64,000 bases of DNA from Sporobacter sp963675425 (GTDB lineage Bacteria > Bacillota > Clostridia > Oscillospirales > Oscillospiraceae). This document shows positions 41,459 through 49,548 of this stretch, piece after piece; within the stretch, counting starts at the first letter, position 1; each line of letters begins with the position of its first letter. The notes under the pieces were generated by a model. The model was not told where the DNA came from, made no database searches, and saw only the letters and a list, made by a program, of their open reading frames with translations. The stretch lies in assembly GCA_963675425.1 (NCBI GenBank), contig OY776214.1, positions 2,542,001-2,606,000 of the forward strand. The letters run 5' to 3'. The translations under genes and the position numbers were made by a program.

Positions 41459-42289
41459 TTGGAAACCGTTTTTTATATTTTGCTCATTGCCGTGCTGGCC
41501 GGCTTCGTCGGCGCGCTTTTAGGCATGGGCGGCGCGATCATCGTCACGCCGGCGCTGACGCTGATCTTTGATATCGATATCCGATACGCCATCGGCGCGA
41601 GCATTATATCCGTTATCGCCACCTCAAGCGGGGCGGCTGTGGCGTATCTCAAAAGCCGGCTGGCCAACGTGCGCATTGGCATGTTTCTTGTTATCGGTAC
41701 GACGCTGGGCGCCATAACCGGGACATTTTTAAGTGCTGTTATCGGTCCAAAATACCTGTTCATTGTCTTCGGCGTTTTAATGCTTTACTCCGCGGCAATG
41801 ATGCTCCGCAAGCTCGGAGCTAAAACCCAACAGGACGTAACGGCCCATCCAATGGCGGAAAAGCTCCGGCTGAACGGCTCGTATTACGACATGGCCTCAG
41901 GCGAAACCGTTGACTACAAGGTTGCCGGCGTCTTCGGCGGGTTGGGCATGATGTATCTGGCCGGGACGCTGTCGGGCCTTCTCGGTATCGGCAGCGGAGC
42001 GCTCAAGGTTATGTCGATGGACCTTTTCATGAAGCTGCCGCTGAAGGTCTCAAGCGCAACGAGCAACTTTATGATCGGCGTGACAGCGGCGGCCAGTGCG
42101 GGCGTTTACTTTTTCAGGGGCGATATAGACCCGAAAATTGCCGCGCCCGTGGCCCTCGGCGTACTCATTGGCGCCACAATTGGCACACAGGCCATGCAGC
42201 GCCTGGGAAACAAGACCATCCGTCTGCTCTTCGTGCCGGTGCTGGCGTTTGCCTCCATCCAGATGATTATTAAGGGGGTCCGGTTTTAG
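41459..42289 (+). CDS. TauE/SafE (TSUP) family permease
   Basis: 276 residues from a TTG at 41459, ten bases after the AKR stop. Eight hydrophobic helices. LLGMGGAIIVTPAL near the start, GLLGIGSGALKVMSMDLFM in the middle and SNFMIGVTA are the repeated TauE/SafE signatures. The family exports sulfite, sulfonates or other small anions. The gene directly after it is DUF1634, a usual partner. Transport of a sulfur compound related to the adjacent Fe-S reductase is a guess. Confidence 0.88.
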   Translation: METVFYILLIAVLAGFVGALLGMGGAIIVTPALTLIFDIDIRYAIGASIISVIATSSGAAVAYLKSRLANVRIGMFLVIGTTLGAITGTFLSAVIGPKYLFIVFGVLMLYSAAMMLRKLGAKTQQDVTAHPMAEKLRLNGSYYDMASGETVDYKVAGVFGGLGMMYLAGTLSGLLGIGSGALKVMSMDLFMKLPLKVSSATSNFMIGVTAAASAGVYFFRGDIDPKIAAPVALGVLIGATIGTQAMQRLGNKTIRLLFVPVLAFASIQMIIKGVRF

Positions 42290-42646
42290 GTGAAAAACGA
42301 CGTTGAAACGTCGGAGCTGCGGATTGCCCGGTTCATCCGCATCGTCGTTTTAGGCAGCGCCGCTGTGATTCTTCTGGGGCTGGTCCTTTACTTTGCCACC
42401 GGGACGAGCGGGTATGATAACGGCTTTTACCCCATCGCGCTCGGCCAAATTTTGAGCGGCGTCGCGGCGATAAAACCGTACGCTGTCATCATGTTGGGGA
42501 TCTTTCTTCTGATCCTGACGCCGATCTTGCGTGTGGCGGTATCGGTGATTGTCTTCCTGAAGGAAAAGGATTACCTGTACGTCGCCATAACCGCGCTGGT
42601 ATTCGTCATACTTCTTGTGAGCCTTGTCATCGGCTTCACCGAATAA
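42290..42646 (+). CDS. DUF1634 membrane protein
   Basis: 118 residues from a GTG that starts immediately after the TSUP permease stop codon. Three hydrophobic helices with the DUF1634 pattern ELRIARFIRIVVLGSAAVILLG and GIFLLILTPILRVAVSVI. In many genomes it is paired with a TauE/SafE permease and is presumed an accessory subunit. Function unproven. A terminator follows. Confidence 0.88.
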   Translation: MKNDVETSELRIARFIRIVVLGSAAVILLGLVLYFATGTSGYDNGFYPIALGQILSGVAAIKPYAVIMLGIFLLILTPILRVAVSVIVFLKEKDYLYVAITALVFVILLVSLVIGFTE

Positions 42647-42668
42647 AGCAGCGCAAGACTACAAAAAT

Positions 42669-42696
42669 GCCGGGATCATTTTTATGTGATCCCGGC
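42669..42696. terminator. Terminator of the TSUP operon
   Basis: Twelve-base stem GCCGGGATCA...TGATCCCGGC with a short T-rich loop, between DUF1634 and the convergent Cys-rich gene. Confidence 0.85.
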
Positions 42697-42705
42697 CCAG
42701 TTTAT

Positions 42706-42954
42706 TTAGGCATCGTGATTTTGTTCTGCGGCCTTCATCAGCTTGTTGTACAGCTCGTCGCCAACACAGAGCCTGGCGTGCTTACACCACTGGACACAGC
42801 TTTTGATATCGTTATAAACGACGAAGCCGCAATGGTCACACGCCACCTCGGTGTCGATGGAGAAGATCTCAATCTCGTTGCCGCATTCGGGGCAGAGCTT
42901 GATTTCAAGCGTCGGTGTTTTCAGTTTGTCCATGCCATGGCAGCCGCCCATCAT
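42706..42954 (-). CDS. Cys-rich small protein with two zinc knuckles
   Basis: 82 residues from the ATG at 42954 (GGAGGCG upstream). CPECGNEIEIF and CDHCGFVVY are two CxxC half sites, followed by the unusual SCVQWCKHARLC segment. Metal binding is near certain from the cysteine spacing. A very similar motif occurs in small clostridial proteins of unknown function, so a redox or metal-handling role is inference. Confidence 0.8.
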   Translation of the reverse strand: MMGGCHGMDKLKTPTLEIKLCPECGNEIEIFSIDTEVACDHCGFVVYNDIKSCVQWCKHARLCVGDELYNKLMKAAEQNHDA

Positions 42955-43146
42955 AGCGCTCGCCTCCTTTTTTATGTTATTAGGATAGCACCGTCACGCC
43001 AACTTGTCTGTTGTTATTACAACGCGCTTGGGTGTGAGTTGTACACATGTTGCGGTGGAAAATATACGTAAAATATGATAATCTTAATATCAGAATCTGT
43101 CCGGCGAAAGATACGAATGAACATCGTTTAAGGAGGTCTTACCATC

Positions 43147-43653
43147 ATGGATGTTATGGATGCCATTAAATCCAGGCACAGCGTCAGAAATTACAGCGAC
43201 CGGCTGCTGGAGGAAGAAAAGCTACTCCAGGTACTCGAGGCGGGACGGCTTGCCCCGTCGGCGAGAAACGGCCAGGAGTGGCGGTTTATCCTGGTGCGAG
43301 ATCCGTATAAAATGAAGCTGCTTTTTGAAGCCGCCGACAGCCAGCCGTCCGTCGGGGAAGCGCCGGCAGCCATCGTCGTGTGCGGCACGGACCGCCATCT
43401 TATGGACTGTGGCCAGCAGTCCGATACGATCAACTGCTCAATCGCGCTGTCCTATATGATGCTCGCGGCGCACGAGCTGGAGCTGGGCACATGCTGGCTC
43501 GGCCGATTCAGCGCCGGGAAGGTCAAGGCGGCGCTGGGTATTCCCGATTATGTAAGCGTTGTGGCTATGACGCCGATCGGCTATCCCGCCAAAGAGCCGG
43601 AGATTCGCCCGAGAAAAAGCTTCGGCGAGGTCGTCAGCTACGATAAGTATTGA
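43147..43653 (+). CDS. Nitroreductase-family FMN oxidoreductase
   Basis: 168 residues with AAGGAGG and 9 bases spacing. Motifs IKSRHSVRNYSDRLLEEEK, EAGRLAPSARNGQEWRFILV and TCWLGRF cover the NfsB-like FMN site. About 168 residues is the size of the compact 'nitroreductase family' members that reduce quinones, nitro groups or iodotyrosine-like compounds. Substrate unknown. Preceded by a 190-base AT-rich gap. Confidence 0.88.
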   Translation: MDVMDAIKSRHSVRNYSDRLLEEEKLLQVLEAGRLAPSARNGQEWRFILVRDPYKMKLLFEAADSQPSVGEAPAAIVVCGTDRHLMDCGQQSDTINCSIALSYMMLAAHELELGTCWLGRFSAGKVKAALGIPDYVSVVAMTPIGYPAKEPEIRPRKSFGEVVSYDKY

Positions 43654-43721
43654 TAATACATTCAGGCCGCCGTGTTTCAGTATGCGGCGGCTTGATTTAG
43701 CTGCTGGTGAGGTGTTGATGA

Positions 43722-44780
43722 ATGAAGATTAAAGCCGCGCTGTCGGCAGATGACGGCCAAACGTTTCAGCTTGAAGAGCTTGACCTGCGGGAACCCAATG
43801 CCGACGAGCTTCTTGTAAAAATCGCCGCCTGCGGCGTGTGCCACACGGACCTGTCAATGATGGGCGGCGACGGAGGGATGGTATACGGCCACGAGGCCTG
43901 CGGCGTCGTTGAGCAGGCCGGGAAAAACGCCGCTGGCTTTTCAGAGGGCGACCGTGTTGTCCTGTCGTACCCGCACTGCGGCGTCTGCCCCGCCTGCCGG
44001 CAGGGAAGGCCCTATAGCTGCGTGTATTTTAGCGATCTTTTTATGGGAGAGCGGCTCTCCGGCCCTCCGCCGCTGACGCTTCGAGGCCGCCGCGTCCTGT
44101 CGTTTTTCGGACAGGGCGGCTTTGCAACCCACACGGTTGCGCATCAAAGCAGCGCCGTCAAGGTCCATAAGGAACTTGATCTGAAAATGCTTGGGCCGCT
44201 CGGTTGCGGCGTCCAGACCGGCGCCGGCTCGGTTATGAACGTCTTAAGGCCGGAGCCCGGCGCGGCGCTTGCCGTATTCGGGACGGGCAGCGTGGGGCTC
44301 TCGTCCGTTCTCGCCGCGAAGGCGCTGGGCTGCGGGACAATCATCGCCGTTGACCGGGTCCGGCAGCGGCTGGAGCTGGCCGAGGAATTTGGAGCCACGC
44401 ACACGGTCCATACCGGCAAAACGACGGACGCCGCAGGTGAGATCATAGCCATAAGCGGCGGACTGGATTTCGTCGTCGACACATCCGGCAGCGCGGCTTT
44501 AATGGATGCCGCCGCGCGATGCCTGAAGCCGGGCGGCCGGGGCTGCGGCGTCGCCGCGGCGGGCCTGCCACGGCTTGGACGGGAGGACGGCCGGCGCTGG
44601 GACGAGGTCATCCAGGGTTCTTCCGTACCGCGTGAATTTATACCGAAAATGATCGAGCTATACCGGCAGGGACGTTTCCCGTACGACAAGATGCTCTCGT
44701 ATTTCGAATTTGAACAGATCGGCGAAGCCTTCCGGCAGATGAAAAACGCCGAAATTATCAAGCCTGTCCTTGTTATGTAA
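43722..44780 (+). CDS. Zinc-dependent medium-chain alcohol dehydrogenase
   Basis: 352 residues. Catalytic zinc site: Cys37 (CGVCHTDLS) and His57-Glu58 (YGHEACG). Structural zinc site: Cys86, Cys89, Cys92 and Cys100 (CGVCPACRQGRPYSC). Rossmann motif GTGSVGLSSVLAAKALG follows, with IAVDRVRQRLELA. Overall shape is closest to aryl- or benzyl-alcohol dehydrogenases. Weak ribosome site (GAGGTG). It is 68 bases after the nitroreductase and may be cotranscribed. A terminator follows. Confidence 0.9.
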   Translation: MKIKAALSADDGQTFQLEELDLREPNADELLVKIAACGVCHTDLSMMGGDGGMVYGHEACGVVEQAGKNAAGFSEGDRVVLSYPHCGVCPACRQGRPYSCVYFSDLFMGERLSGPPPLTLRGRRVLSFFGQGGFATHTVAHQSSAVKVHKELDLKMLGPLGCGVQTGAGSVMNVLRPEPGAALAVFGTGSVGLSSVLAAKALGCGTIIAVDRVRQRLELAEEFGATHTVHTGKTTDAAGEIIAISGGLDFVVDTSGSAALMDAAARCLKPGGRGCGVAAAGLPRLGREDGRRWDEVIQGSSVPREFIPKMIELYRQGRFPYDKMLSYFEFEQIGEAFRQMKNAEIIKPVLVM

Positions 44781-44811
44781 GCTATTAGCGTCCGGTTAAT
44801 GATAAATAAAT

Positions 44812-44863
44812 AAAAGGCTGGCGTTTGAGCACTGCCAAAAATTCTTGTAAATCCAGCCTTTTT
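44812..44863 (+). terminator. Terminator after the alcohol dehydrogenase
   Basis: Stem AAAAGGCTGG / CCAGCCTTTT with a 32-base loop containing a second weak stem, 31 bases after the stop. The sequence from here to 44899 shows nothing further. Confidence 0.7.
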
Positions 44864-44910
44864 GGCTTATACTGTCTCAGTAATACATCCGAAATAAAAT
44901 GTACCCTATA

Positions 44911-44996
44911 GAACGGACAGCACGGGTTTTCAAAACCCTTCAAAATGGACAGGCGGATTTTTGAGACCCTTAATGTCGGACAAAAGCGGTTTTGAC
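44911..44996 (+). repeat. Iterated GGACA boxes at the left end of the IS
   Basis: GGACA occurs at 44915, 44947 and 44978, spaced 32 and 31 bases, each followed by a CGG-containing and TTTT-rich segment (CACGGGTTTT, CGGATTTTT, GCGGTTTT). About three helical turns apart, they look like repeated transposase binding sites. The right end carries only one such box. Confidence 0.6.
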
Positions 44997-45044
44997 TCCA
45001 GATCAGACAGGTATTAGAATTGAACTGAACTGGAGGAGTGCCAG

Positions 45045-45449
45045 ATGGCTATTAAGAAGTTTTCAGAAGAAGAAATGAATCATCTCCGAGCAAGCCCCTA
45101 CGTTTTAGAGGTAAGTCGCAACATCGTGCATTTCTCAGCTGAATTTAAAGAGCTATTCTGGAATTTAGCACTGGAGGGAAATGAGCCGCGAGATATTTTT
45201 ATCCAGCTCGGCATCGATCCTGATATTCTTGGGGAAAATCGTGTTATCGGGATGAAGGGCATGATCCGAAATGAAGTCCGAGCAGGAAAAGGGTTCAGAG
45301 ACTTAAAAACATATGGTTCATATCTCATAGACTACACAAATCCAGAAGCAAAAGTAAAATACCTCGAGCAGCAGTTGGCATACAAAGATCAGGAAATAGA
45401 GTTTCTAAAAAAAATTGTATCTTTAGGTCGGGAGGATGCGGAACCATGA
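45045..45449 (+). CDS. IS3-type orfA (HTH protein)
   Basis: 134 residues with GGAGG and 7 bases spacing. Basic helical N-terminus (MAIKKFSEEEMNHLRASPYV) and a helix-turn-helix-like IFIQLGIDPDILGENRVIGMKGMIR segment precede a coiled-coil C-terminus (VKYLEQQLAYKDQEIEFLKK). It resembles the DNA-binding/leucine-zipper half of IS3-family transposases. Here it is a separate gene overlapping orfB by 4 bases (ATGA) instead of a programmed frameshift. Confidence 0.8.
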   Translation: MAIKKFSEEEMNHLRASPYVLEVSRNIVHFSAEFKELFWNLALEGNEPRDIFIQLGIDPDILGENRVIGMKGMIRNEVRAGKGFRDLKTYGSYLIDYTNPEAKVKYLEQQLAYKDQEIEFLKKIVSLGREDAEP

Positions 45450-46399
45450 ATGTTCCCGCATCTGCCAAGTATGCAATCATCCGTGAGATGACCCGGCGGG
45501 ACAACAACTTGCTGAATATATCCTGGCTGTGTGATGCTGCCGGCGTTTCCCGGTCCGGATACTACCATTACCTTGAAACGGAAGACCTCAGACGGCGCCG
45601 TGAGGAGCAAGACCAAAATAATTTCCTGATAATTCTGGAGGCTTATCGTTTTCGTGGTTACGATAAGGGCGCCCGCGGCATTTACATGCGGCTTCTCCAC
45701 ATGACGCCTCCGGTACATATGAACATTAAGAAAATCCGACGGTTGATGAACAAATATGGCCTTTTCTGTCCTATTCGCAAAGCAAATCCATACCGGAGAA
45801 TGGCTAAAGCCCTGAGAACCAACAATGTTGCCCCCAACCTGTTGAACCGGGAATTTGAAACACATGGGCCCCGTGCTGTTCTGCTGACGGATATTACCTA
45901 CATCATCAATGGGAAGGCACCACGGTGCTATATGTCTACGATCATCGACGCCTTCACAAAAGAGTTGCTCGCTTGGGCACTGAGCGAGTCTCTGGAGATT
46001 GATTTTGTTCTGGATACCGTGAACCAGCTCGTCGAGAATTATGGAATCTCTTTGACGACCGAGACCCTGATTAATTCGGATCAAGGGTCACACTATACAA
46101 GCGTAAAATTTATCCAGCTGATAAAAGACAGTGAACTGAGGCAGTCAATGTCCCGCAAGGCAAACTGTTGGGATAACGCGCCGCAGGAATCTTTCTACGG
46201 CCACATGAAAGATGAAATTGACATTTCTCAGTGCACGACGTTTGAAGGAATTCACCAGGTGATCAGCGACTGGGCTGACTATTACAACATCGAGCGGTAT
46301 CAATGGGATTTGGCAAGGTTATCTCCAAGGGAGTATTACAAGTATCTCGTGACAGGACAATACCCTCTGACAATACCTAAAGCAAAAGGCGAAGATTGA
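45446..46399 (+). CDS. IS3-family transposase (orfB, DDE integrase core)
   Basis: 317 residues. N-terminal HTH (LCDAAGVSRSGYYHYL) and RGIYMRLL motif, then the retroviral-type integrase core: first Asp in LTDITYI, second in NSDQGSHYTS, Glu in PQESFYGHMKDE, plus the YYNIERYQWDLARLSPREYY tail. All three DDE residues are present, so the enzyme may be active. Complete, no frameshift. Confidence 0.95.
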   Translation: MNVPASAKYAIIREMTRRDNNLLNISWLCDAAGVSRSGYYHYLETEDLRRRREEQDQNNFLIILEAYRFRGYDKGARGIYMRLLHMTPPVHMNIKKIRRLMNKYGLFCPIRKANPYRRMAKALRTNNVAPNLLNREFETHGPRAVLLTDITYIINGKAPRCYMSTIIDAFTKELLAWALSESLEIDFVLDTVNQLVENYGISLTTETLINSDQGSHYTSVKFIQLIKDSELRQSMSRKANCWDNAPQESFYGHMKDEIDISQCTTFEGIHQVISDWADYYNIERYQWDLARLSPREYYKYLVTGQYPLTIPKAKGED

Positions 46400-46655
46400 T
46401 GGCGGGGCTCTGCCCCACACCCCGAGGTTTTTCGCCTTGGTTTCCAGGAGGGCAGCGCCTGCCTGCAAAAAAGAAGCGGTGTGAAAACACCGCCCCCCTT
46501 GTAAACCCGCACGGGCGCTCGGGTCGCTCCTCAGCGTCGCCCTATCCTCCCTTGTGGTAAAGCACTATTAGCATAACATTAATACCTATCTCACTGGAAT
46601 GCCAAAAACCCATATTGTCCTTGACATGGGGTACACATTAAAAAGAGTGGTTGAT

Positions 46656-47114
46656 ATGACGGAAAAGCCAGCCGGGGAGCTGACGTCGAGACAAAACGTC
46701 GTTCAGTTTTTCAAATTCACGCTTTTTTCGATATCAGCCGGCGGGATCCAGATTTTAAGCTTTACGGCGCTTGACAAGCTGACTGGGCTGCCGTACTGGC
46801 CGAAGTATCTCACCGCGCTTGTCCTGTCGGTCGTATATAATTTTACGGTCAACCGGCACTTTACCTTTAAGTCGGCAGCCAACATACCGCTGGCTATGAC
46901 GAAGGTTGTGCTGTATTATCTCGTATTCACCCCGGCCTCAACCTGGTGGGGCGATACGCTGACGGGACTCGGCTGGAATGAATACCTCGTTTTATTCGGG
47001 ACGATGGTTATTAATTTCCTAACGGAATTTTCATTCTGCCGCTTTGTTGTTTATCGAAAAACCATTAATACGAACAAACTGGCCGAGCGCGACCGGGAAA
47101 ATGCGCGCCGGTAG
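46656..47114 (+). CDS. GtrA-like membrane protein
   Basis: 152 residues from the ATG at 46656. A longer opening starting at 46599 runs through the presumed IS end. Four hydrophobic helices: FFKFTLFSISAGG, YLTALVLSVVYNFTVNRHFTF, LYYLVFTP and FLTEFSFCRFVVYR. The TVNRHFTF and E-x-x-F-x-x-x-R-x-x-V-Y patterns are the GtrA signature. Family members flip or handle polyprenyl-phosphate sugars for cell-surface glycosylation. The IS sits directly upstream and may have displaced or replaced its promoter. Confidence 0.85.
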   Translation: MTEKPAGELTSRQNVVQFFKFTLFSISAGGIQILSFTALDKLTGLPYWPKYLTALVLSVVYNFTVNRHFTFKSAANIPLAMTKVVLYYLVFTPASTWWGDTLTGLGWNEYLVLFGTMVINFLTEFSFCRFVVYRKTINTNKLAERDRENARR

Positions 47115-47190
47115 GAAAAAAACCTGATTGAAGCGAAATGAGGCCCGGCTTTGATCAACATGATTTATCGCAGAGACATGGGAGTTACAT

Positions 47191-47670
47191 ATGAGCGAAT
47201 TTACGATCAGACAAGCCAAATTGGAGGACGTGCCGCTGATTCTTCGTTTTACGAAGGAACTGGCCGAGTACGAAAATCTGCTCGATCAGGTAACGGCAAC
47301 GGAAGAGACGCTGCGTGAGTGGATGTTTAAAAAGGGAAAAGCACAGGCTGTCATCGGCATGGAAAACGGAATGCCCGTTGGCTACGCGCTGTACTTTTAT
47401 AATTTCTCGACATTTTTAGGGCGGGCCGGTATCTATATTGAAGACCTGTACGTGCGCCCGGCGCACCGGAAAAAGGGGTACGGCAAGGCCTTTTTCCGGC
47501 ATATCGCGCGGCTTGCGCGGGATGAGGGCTACGGCCGCCTTGAGTGGGCGTGTCTGGACTGGAACCAGCCGAGTATCGATTTTTATCAGGCACTCGGCGC
47601 TCAAATGAAGGATGAATGGAAGCTTTTCCGCCTTGACGAGGCCGGGATCAAAAAGCTGGCCACAGAATAA
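47191..47670 (+). CDS. GNAT-family N-acetyltransferase (diamine acetyltransferase-like)
   Basis: 159 residues. FTIRQAKLEDVPLILRFTKELAEYE is the usual start of the spermidine/spermine (SAT1-like) branch. Motif A with YIEDLYVRPAHRKKGYGKAFFRHI is the acetyl-CoA loop, and LEWACLDWNQPSIDFYQALGA is the C-terminal helix. GGAG ribosome site. Substrate not known. A structured repeat follows directly. Confidence 0.88.
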   Translation: MSEFTIRQAKLEDVPLILRFTKELAEYENLLDQVTATEETLREWMFKKGKAQAVIGMENGMPVGYALYFYNFSTFLGRAGIYIEDLYVRPAHRKKGYGKAFFRHIARLARDEGYGRLEWACLDWNQPSIDFYQALGAQMKDEWKLFRLDEAGIKKLATE

Positions 47671-47707
47671 AACATAAAACGGTTTGCCGGATAGCAAGCC
47701 GTTTAGA

Positions 47708-47914
47708 CTGTCAAAAAAGCCGCTTTCGCGGCTTTTTGACAAATATGGGTTCTCGCGCTGAGGCGCTCGCAAAGTAATGCTTTTCAGAAGTGAATTTCCT
47801 TAAAGCATTAAAATCTGACAATTTTCGCCGCTGAGACCAGACAACTCGCCGTCATCGACGAAAATTAAATCGCACGGCGATTGGACGTACAGACAAAGGA
47901 TAGAAGACTTTTTT
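47708..47914 (+). repeat. Structured intergenic repeat, copy 3 of 4
   Basis: First hairpin GTCAAAAAAGCCGC-TTTC-GCGGCTTTTTGAC, then GCGC-TGAG-GCGC, the variable stem AATGCTTT / AAAGCATT (compare AACACTTT / AAAGTGTT in copy 2, a compensatory change), the AATTTTCG / CGAAAATT stem with the invariant TGAGACCAGACAACTCGCC block, and AATCGC-ACG-GCGATT, ending AGACTTTTTT. It lies between the two convergent acetyltransferase genes and ends 3 bases from the stop of the second. Confidence 0.8.
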
Positions 47915-47916
47915 GG

Positions 47917-48453
47917 CTATCCGACGTCGGCGGGCTTCATCAGCTCATACTGGCAGCCAAGAAATTCAATCGGAATGCCGTCGTGATCCCGATGGAACGA
48001 AAAGACGGCGCTGCCCGTCATTTTAAAGCCGAGCTTATGAAGCAGCGCGCAGGAAGGGATGTTTTCTGAGGCCGTGCCGGAGATAATCTTCGATGCACCG
48101 AGCTTTTCAAACGCATACGTCAGAGCGGCCCTGCAGCTTTCGGTGGCGTAGCCCTGGCCATGAAAAACCGCGTTAACGCAATACCCCAGATTGTAAACGC
48201 CGGGGGTCTCCGTTTGGACCAGACTTATATATCCGGCAAAATCGCATGTGTCCTTTACAAAGACGGCAAAATAGCCGCCGTGTGCGGAAAAACTGCGGCT
48301 GAGCTCCTTGATTTTACGATCGGAATCAGGCCAGGAATGATCATAAGCGGCGTATTCCGAAGCGTTGAACCAGATGATCAGTTCCTTGAGCAGCCGCCAG
48401 TCTTCGGGTTTAAACTGCCGGATAACGAGGCGCGGCGTTTCAAACGACGTCAT
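47917..48453 (-). CDS. RimJ/RimL-type GNAT acetyltransferase
   Basis: 178 residues with GGAGG 8 bases before the ATG. Start TPRLVIRQFKPEDWRLLKE, motif NAVFHGQGYATESCRAALTYAFEKLG and GTASENIPSCALLHKLGFKMTG are the RimJ/RimL hallmarks: acetyl-CoA loop and the conserved N-x-x-S/A near the C-terminal helix. It could acetylate a ribosomal protein N-terminus or a small molecule. The specificity is open. Confidence 0.88.
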   Translation of the reverse strand: MTSFETPRLVIRQFKPEDWRLLKELIIWFNASEYAAYDHSWPDSDRKIKELSRSFSAHGGYFAVFVKDTCDFAGYISLVQTETPGVYNLGYCVNAVFHGQGYATESCRAALTYAFEKLGASKIISGTASENIPSCALLHKLGFKMTGSAVFSFHRDHDGIPIEFLGCQYELMKPADVG

Positions 48454-48487
48454 GGCAATACCTCCTGCTATACTCAGGATAAATATT

Positions 48488-49282
48488 TTATAGACACAGT
48501 AAGCGCTTGGCGTTGCCGCCGAGTATGAGCGCCTTGTCGTAATCGGAAAGCGCCGTTTGTTTCAGACGCGCGATTTCATTCTTCGCGTCCGACCACGGCG
48601 AGTCTGAGGCAAACAGAATCTTTTCCGCGCCGTGATTTTTAACGATGCGCAGAAACTGTTCCGGTGGGAAATACTCAAAGCCCATCGAGGTGTCAAGATA
48701 AATATTTCGGCCCACCATGTACCGCTCCACGTCGTCCCATTCCGCGTGCCCGCCAAAATGTGCCGCGACGATAACGCCGCCCTTCATGGCGTCGGCTATA
48801 CGCGCGAATCGCTCAGGGCTGGACCGATACGGCGCTTCATATCCCGGGTCCGCTCCGGCGTGGTGTAAAAGGATCAGGCCCCGGCTGAGCGCGTAGTCGT
48901 ATATCCGGAGCATTTTCGGCTCGTCAATAACAAAATCCTGATACTCACAATGGAATTTGATGCCCCGGAGCCCGAGGCTGACGATAAAGTCGATATCGCG
49001 CTTATAATCGTCCGTGTGCGGATAAATACCGCCGAAGGGTATAATACGGTCGGAAGCGAGACCGGCGGCCCATTCGTTGAGACCGATAAATTGTGAGGCC
49101 TTGGTGATAACGGGCTGCAGGACGGAGATATCCACGCTGCTTTCGTCCATGTGCTTTAAAAGGCTGGAAACCGTCCCGTCCGTGACGGGGGTGAAGGCCT
49201 CCTCAATGTTCTCTAAGAGTGTGCCGACCGCCCGCCGGGCCAGCGCGTCCGGAAAGGCGTGCGTGTGAAAGTCAATGATCAT
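48488..49282 (-). CDS. Amidohydrolase_2 (TIM-barrel) family metallohydrolase/decarboxylase
   Basis: 264 residues. FHTHAF (H-x-H metal pair), GIKFHCEYQ, LLHHAG, VAAHFGG and FASDSPW place the metal ligands on the strands of an amidohydrolase-related barrel. The branch is that of the ACMSD/gamma-resorcylate-decarboxylase-like proteins often annotated 'amidohydrolase family'. Substrate unknown. AGGA about 7 bases before the ATG. Confidence 0.85.
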   Translation of the reverse strand: MIIDFHTHAFPDALARRAVGTLLENIEEAFTPVTDGTVSSLLKHMDESSVDISVLQPVITKASQFIGLNEWAAGLASDRIIPFGGIYPHTDDYKRDIDFIVSLGLRGIKFHCEYQDFVIDEPKMLRIYDYALSRGLILLHHAGADPGYEAPYRSSPERFARIADAMKGGVIVAAHFGGHAEWDDVERYMVGRNIYLDTSMGFEYFPPEQFLRIVKNHGAEKILFASDSPWSDAKNEIARLKQTALSDYDKALILGGNAKRLLCL

Positions 49283-49548
49283 AGGTTGTCCTCAAGTATC
49301 GGCCGCCGACCTGAAGAAGCCTGCGCCGACCATCGTTTGCTAAATTGCCGGACGGGTTCGCCGCTCGGCCTTTTGAGTATAAGCGCTTCGGATGAACCTG
49401 TCAATGTGTGGAGCCCGGATGTGGCGACTGGGGACATGGATAATATGTCGATTTGTATTGCATATTAAGCGGAAAAGAATTAATCTAATGTGGAAAAGCT
49501 GCCGGCGCTGTCAAAGCGCCGGTGTCATATCTATTCAGGAGGAAAACC

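Larger units (their letters stand above)
44900..46635 (+). mobile_element. IS3-family insertion sequence, about 1.74 kb
   Basis: Ends inferred from a 20-base imperfect inverted repeat: TGTACCCTATAGAACGGACA at 44900 and TGTCCTTGACATGGGGTACA at 46616, whose complement is TGTACCCCATGTCAAGGACA. Inside are an HTH orfA and a DDE transposase orfB overlapping by 4 bases. No perfect target duplication could be read at these borders, so the end points are tentative. The right end lies 20 bases before the start of the gtrA-like gene. Confidence 0.7.

Noticed and set aside
44866..44899. TTATACTGTC before the IS as a fifth structured repeat interrupted by the IS
   Set aside because: Only about ten bases match the start of the repeat, and no other part of the element appears on either side of the IS.
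46599..46655. Longer start for the GtrA-like protein
   Set aside because: It would cross the inferred IS end. The ATG at 46656 fits family length.
49502..49522. GC hairpin before the lipoprotein gene as a terminator
   Set aside because: No T run follows and the ribosome site is only 12 bases further, so it is not a convincing terminator. It is mentioned within the gene entry.
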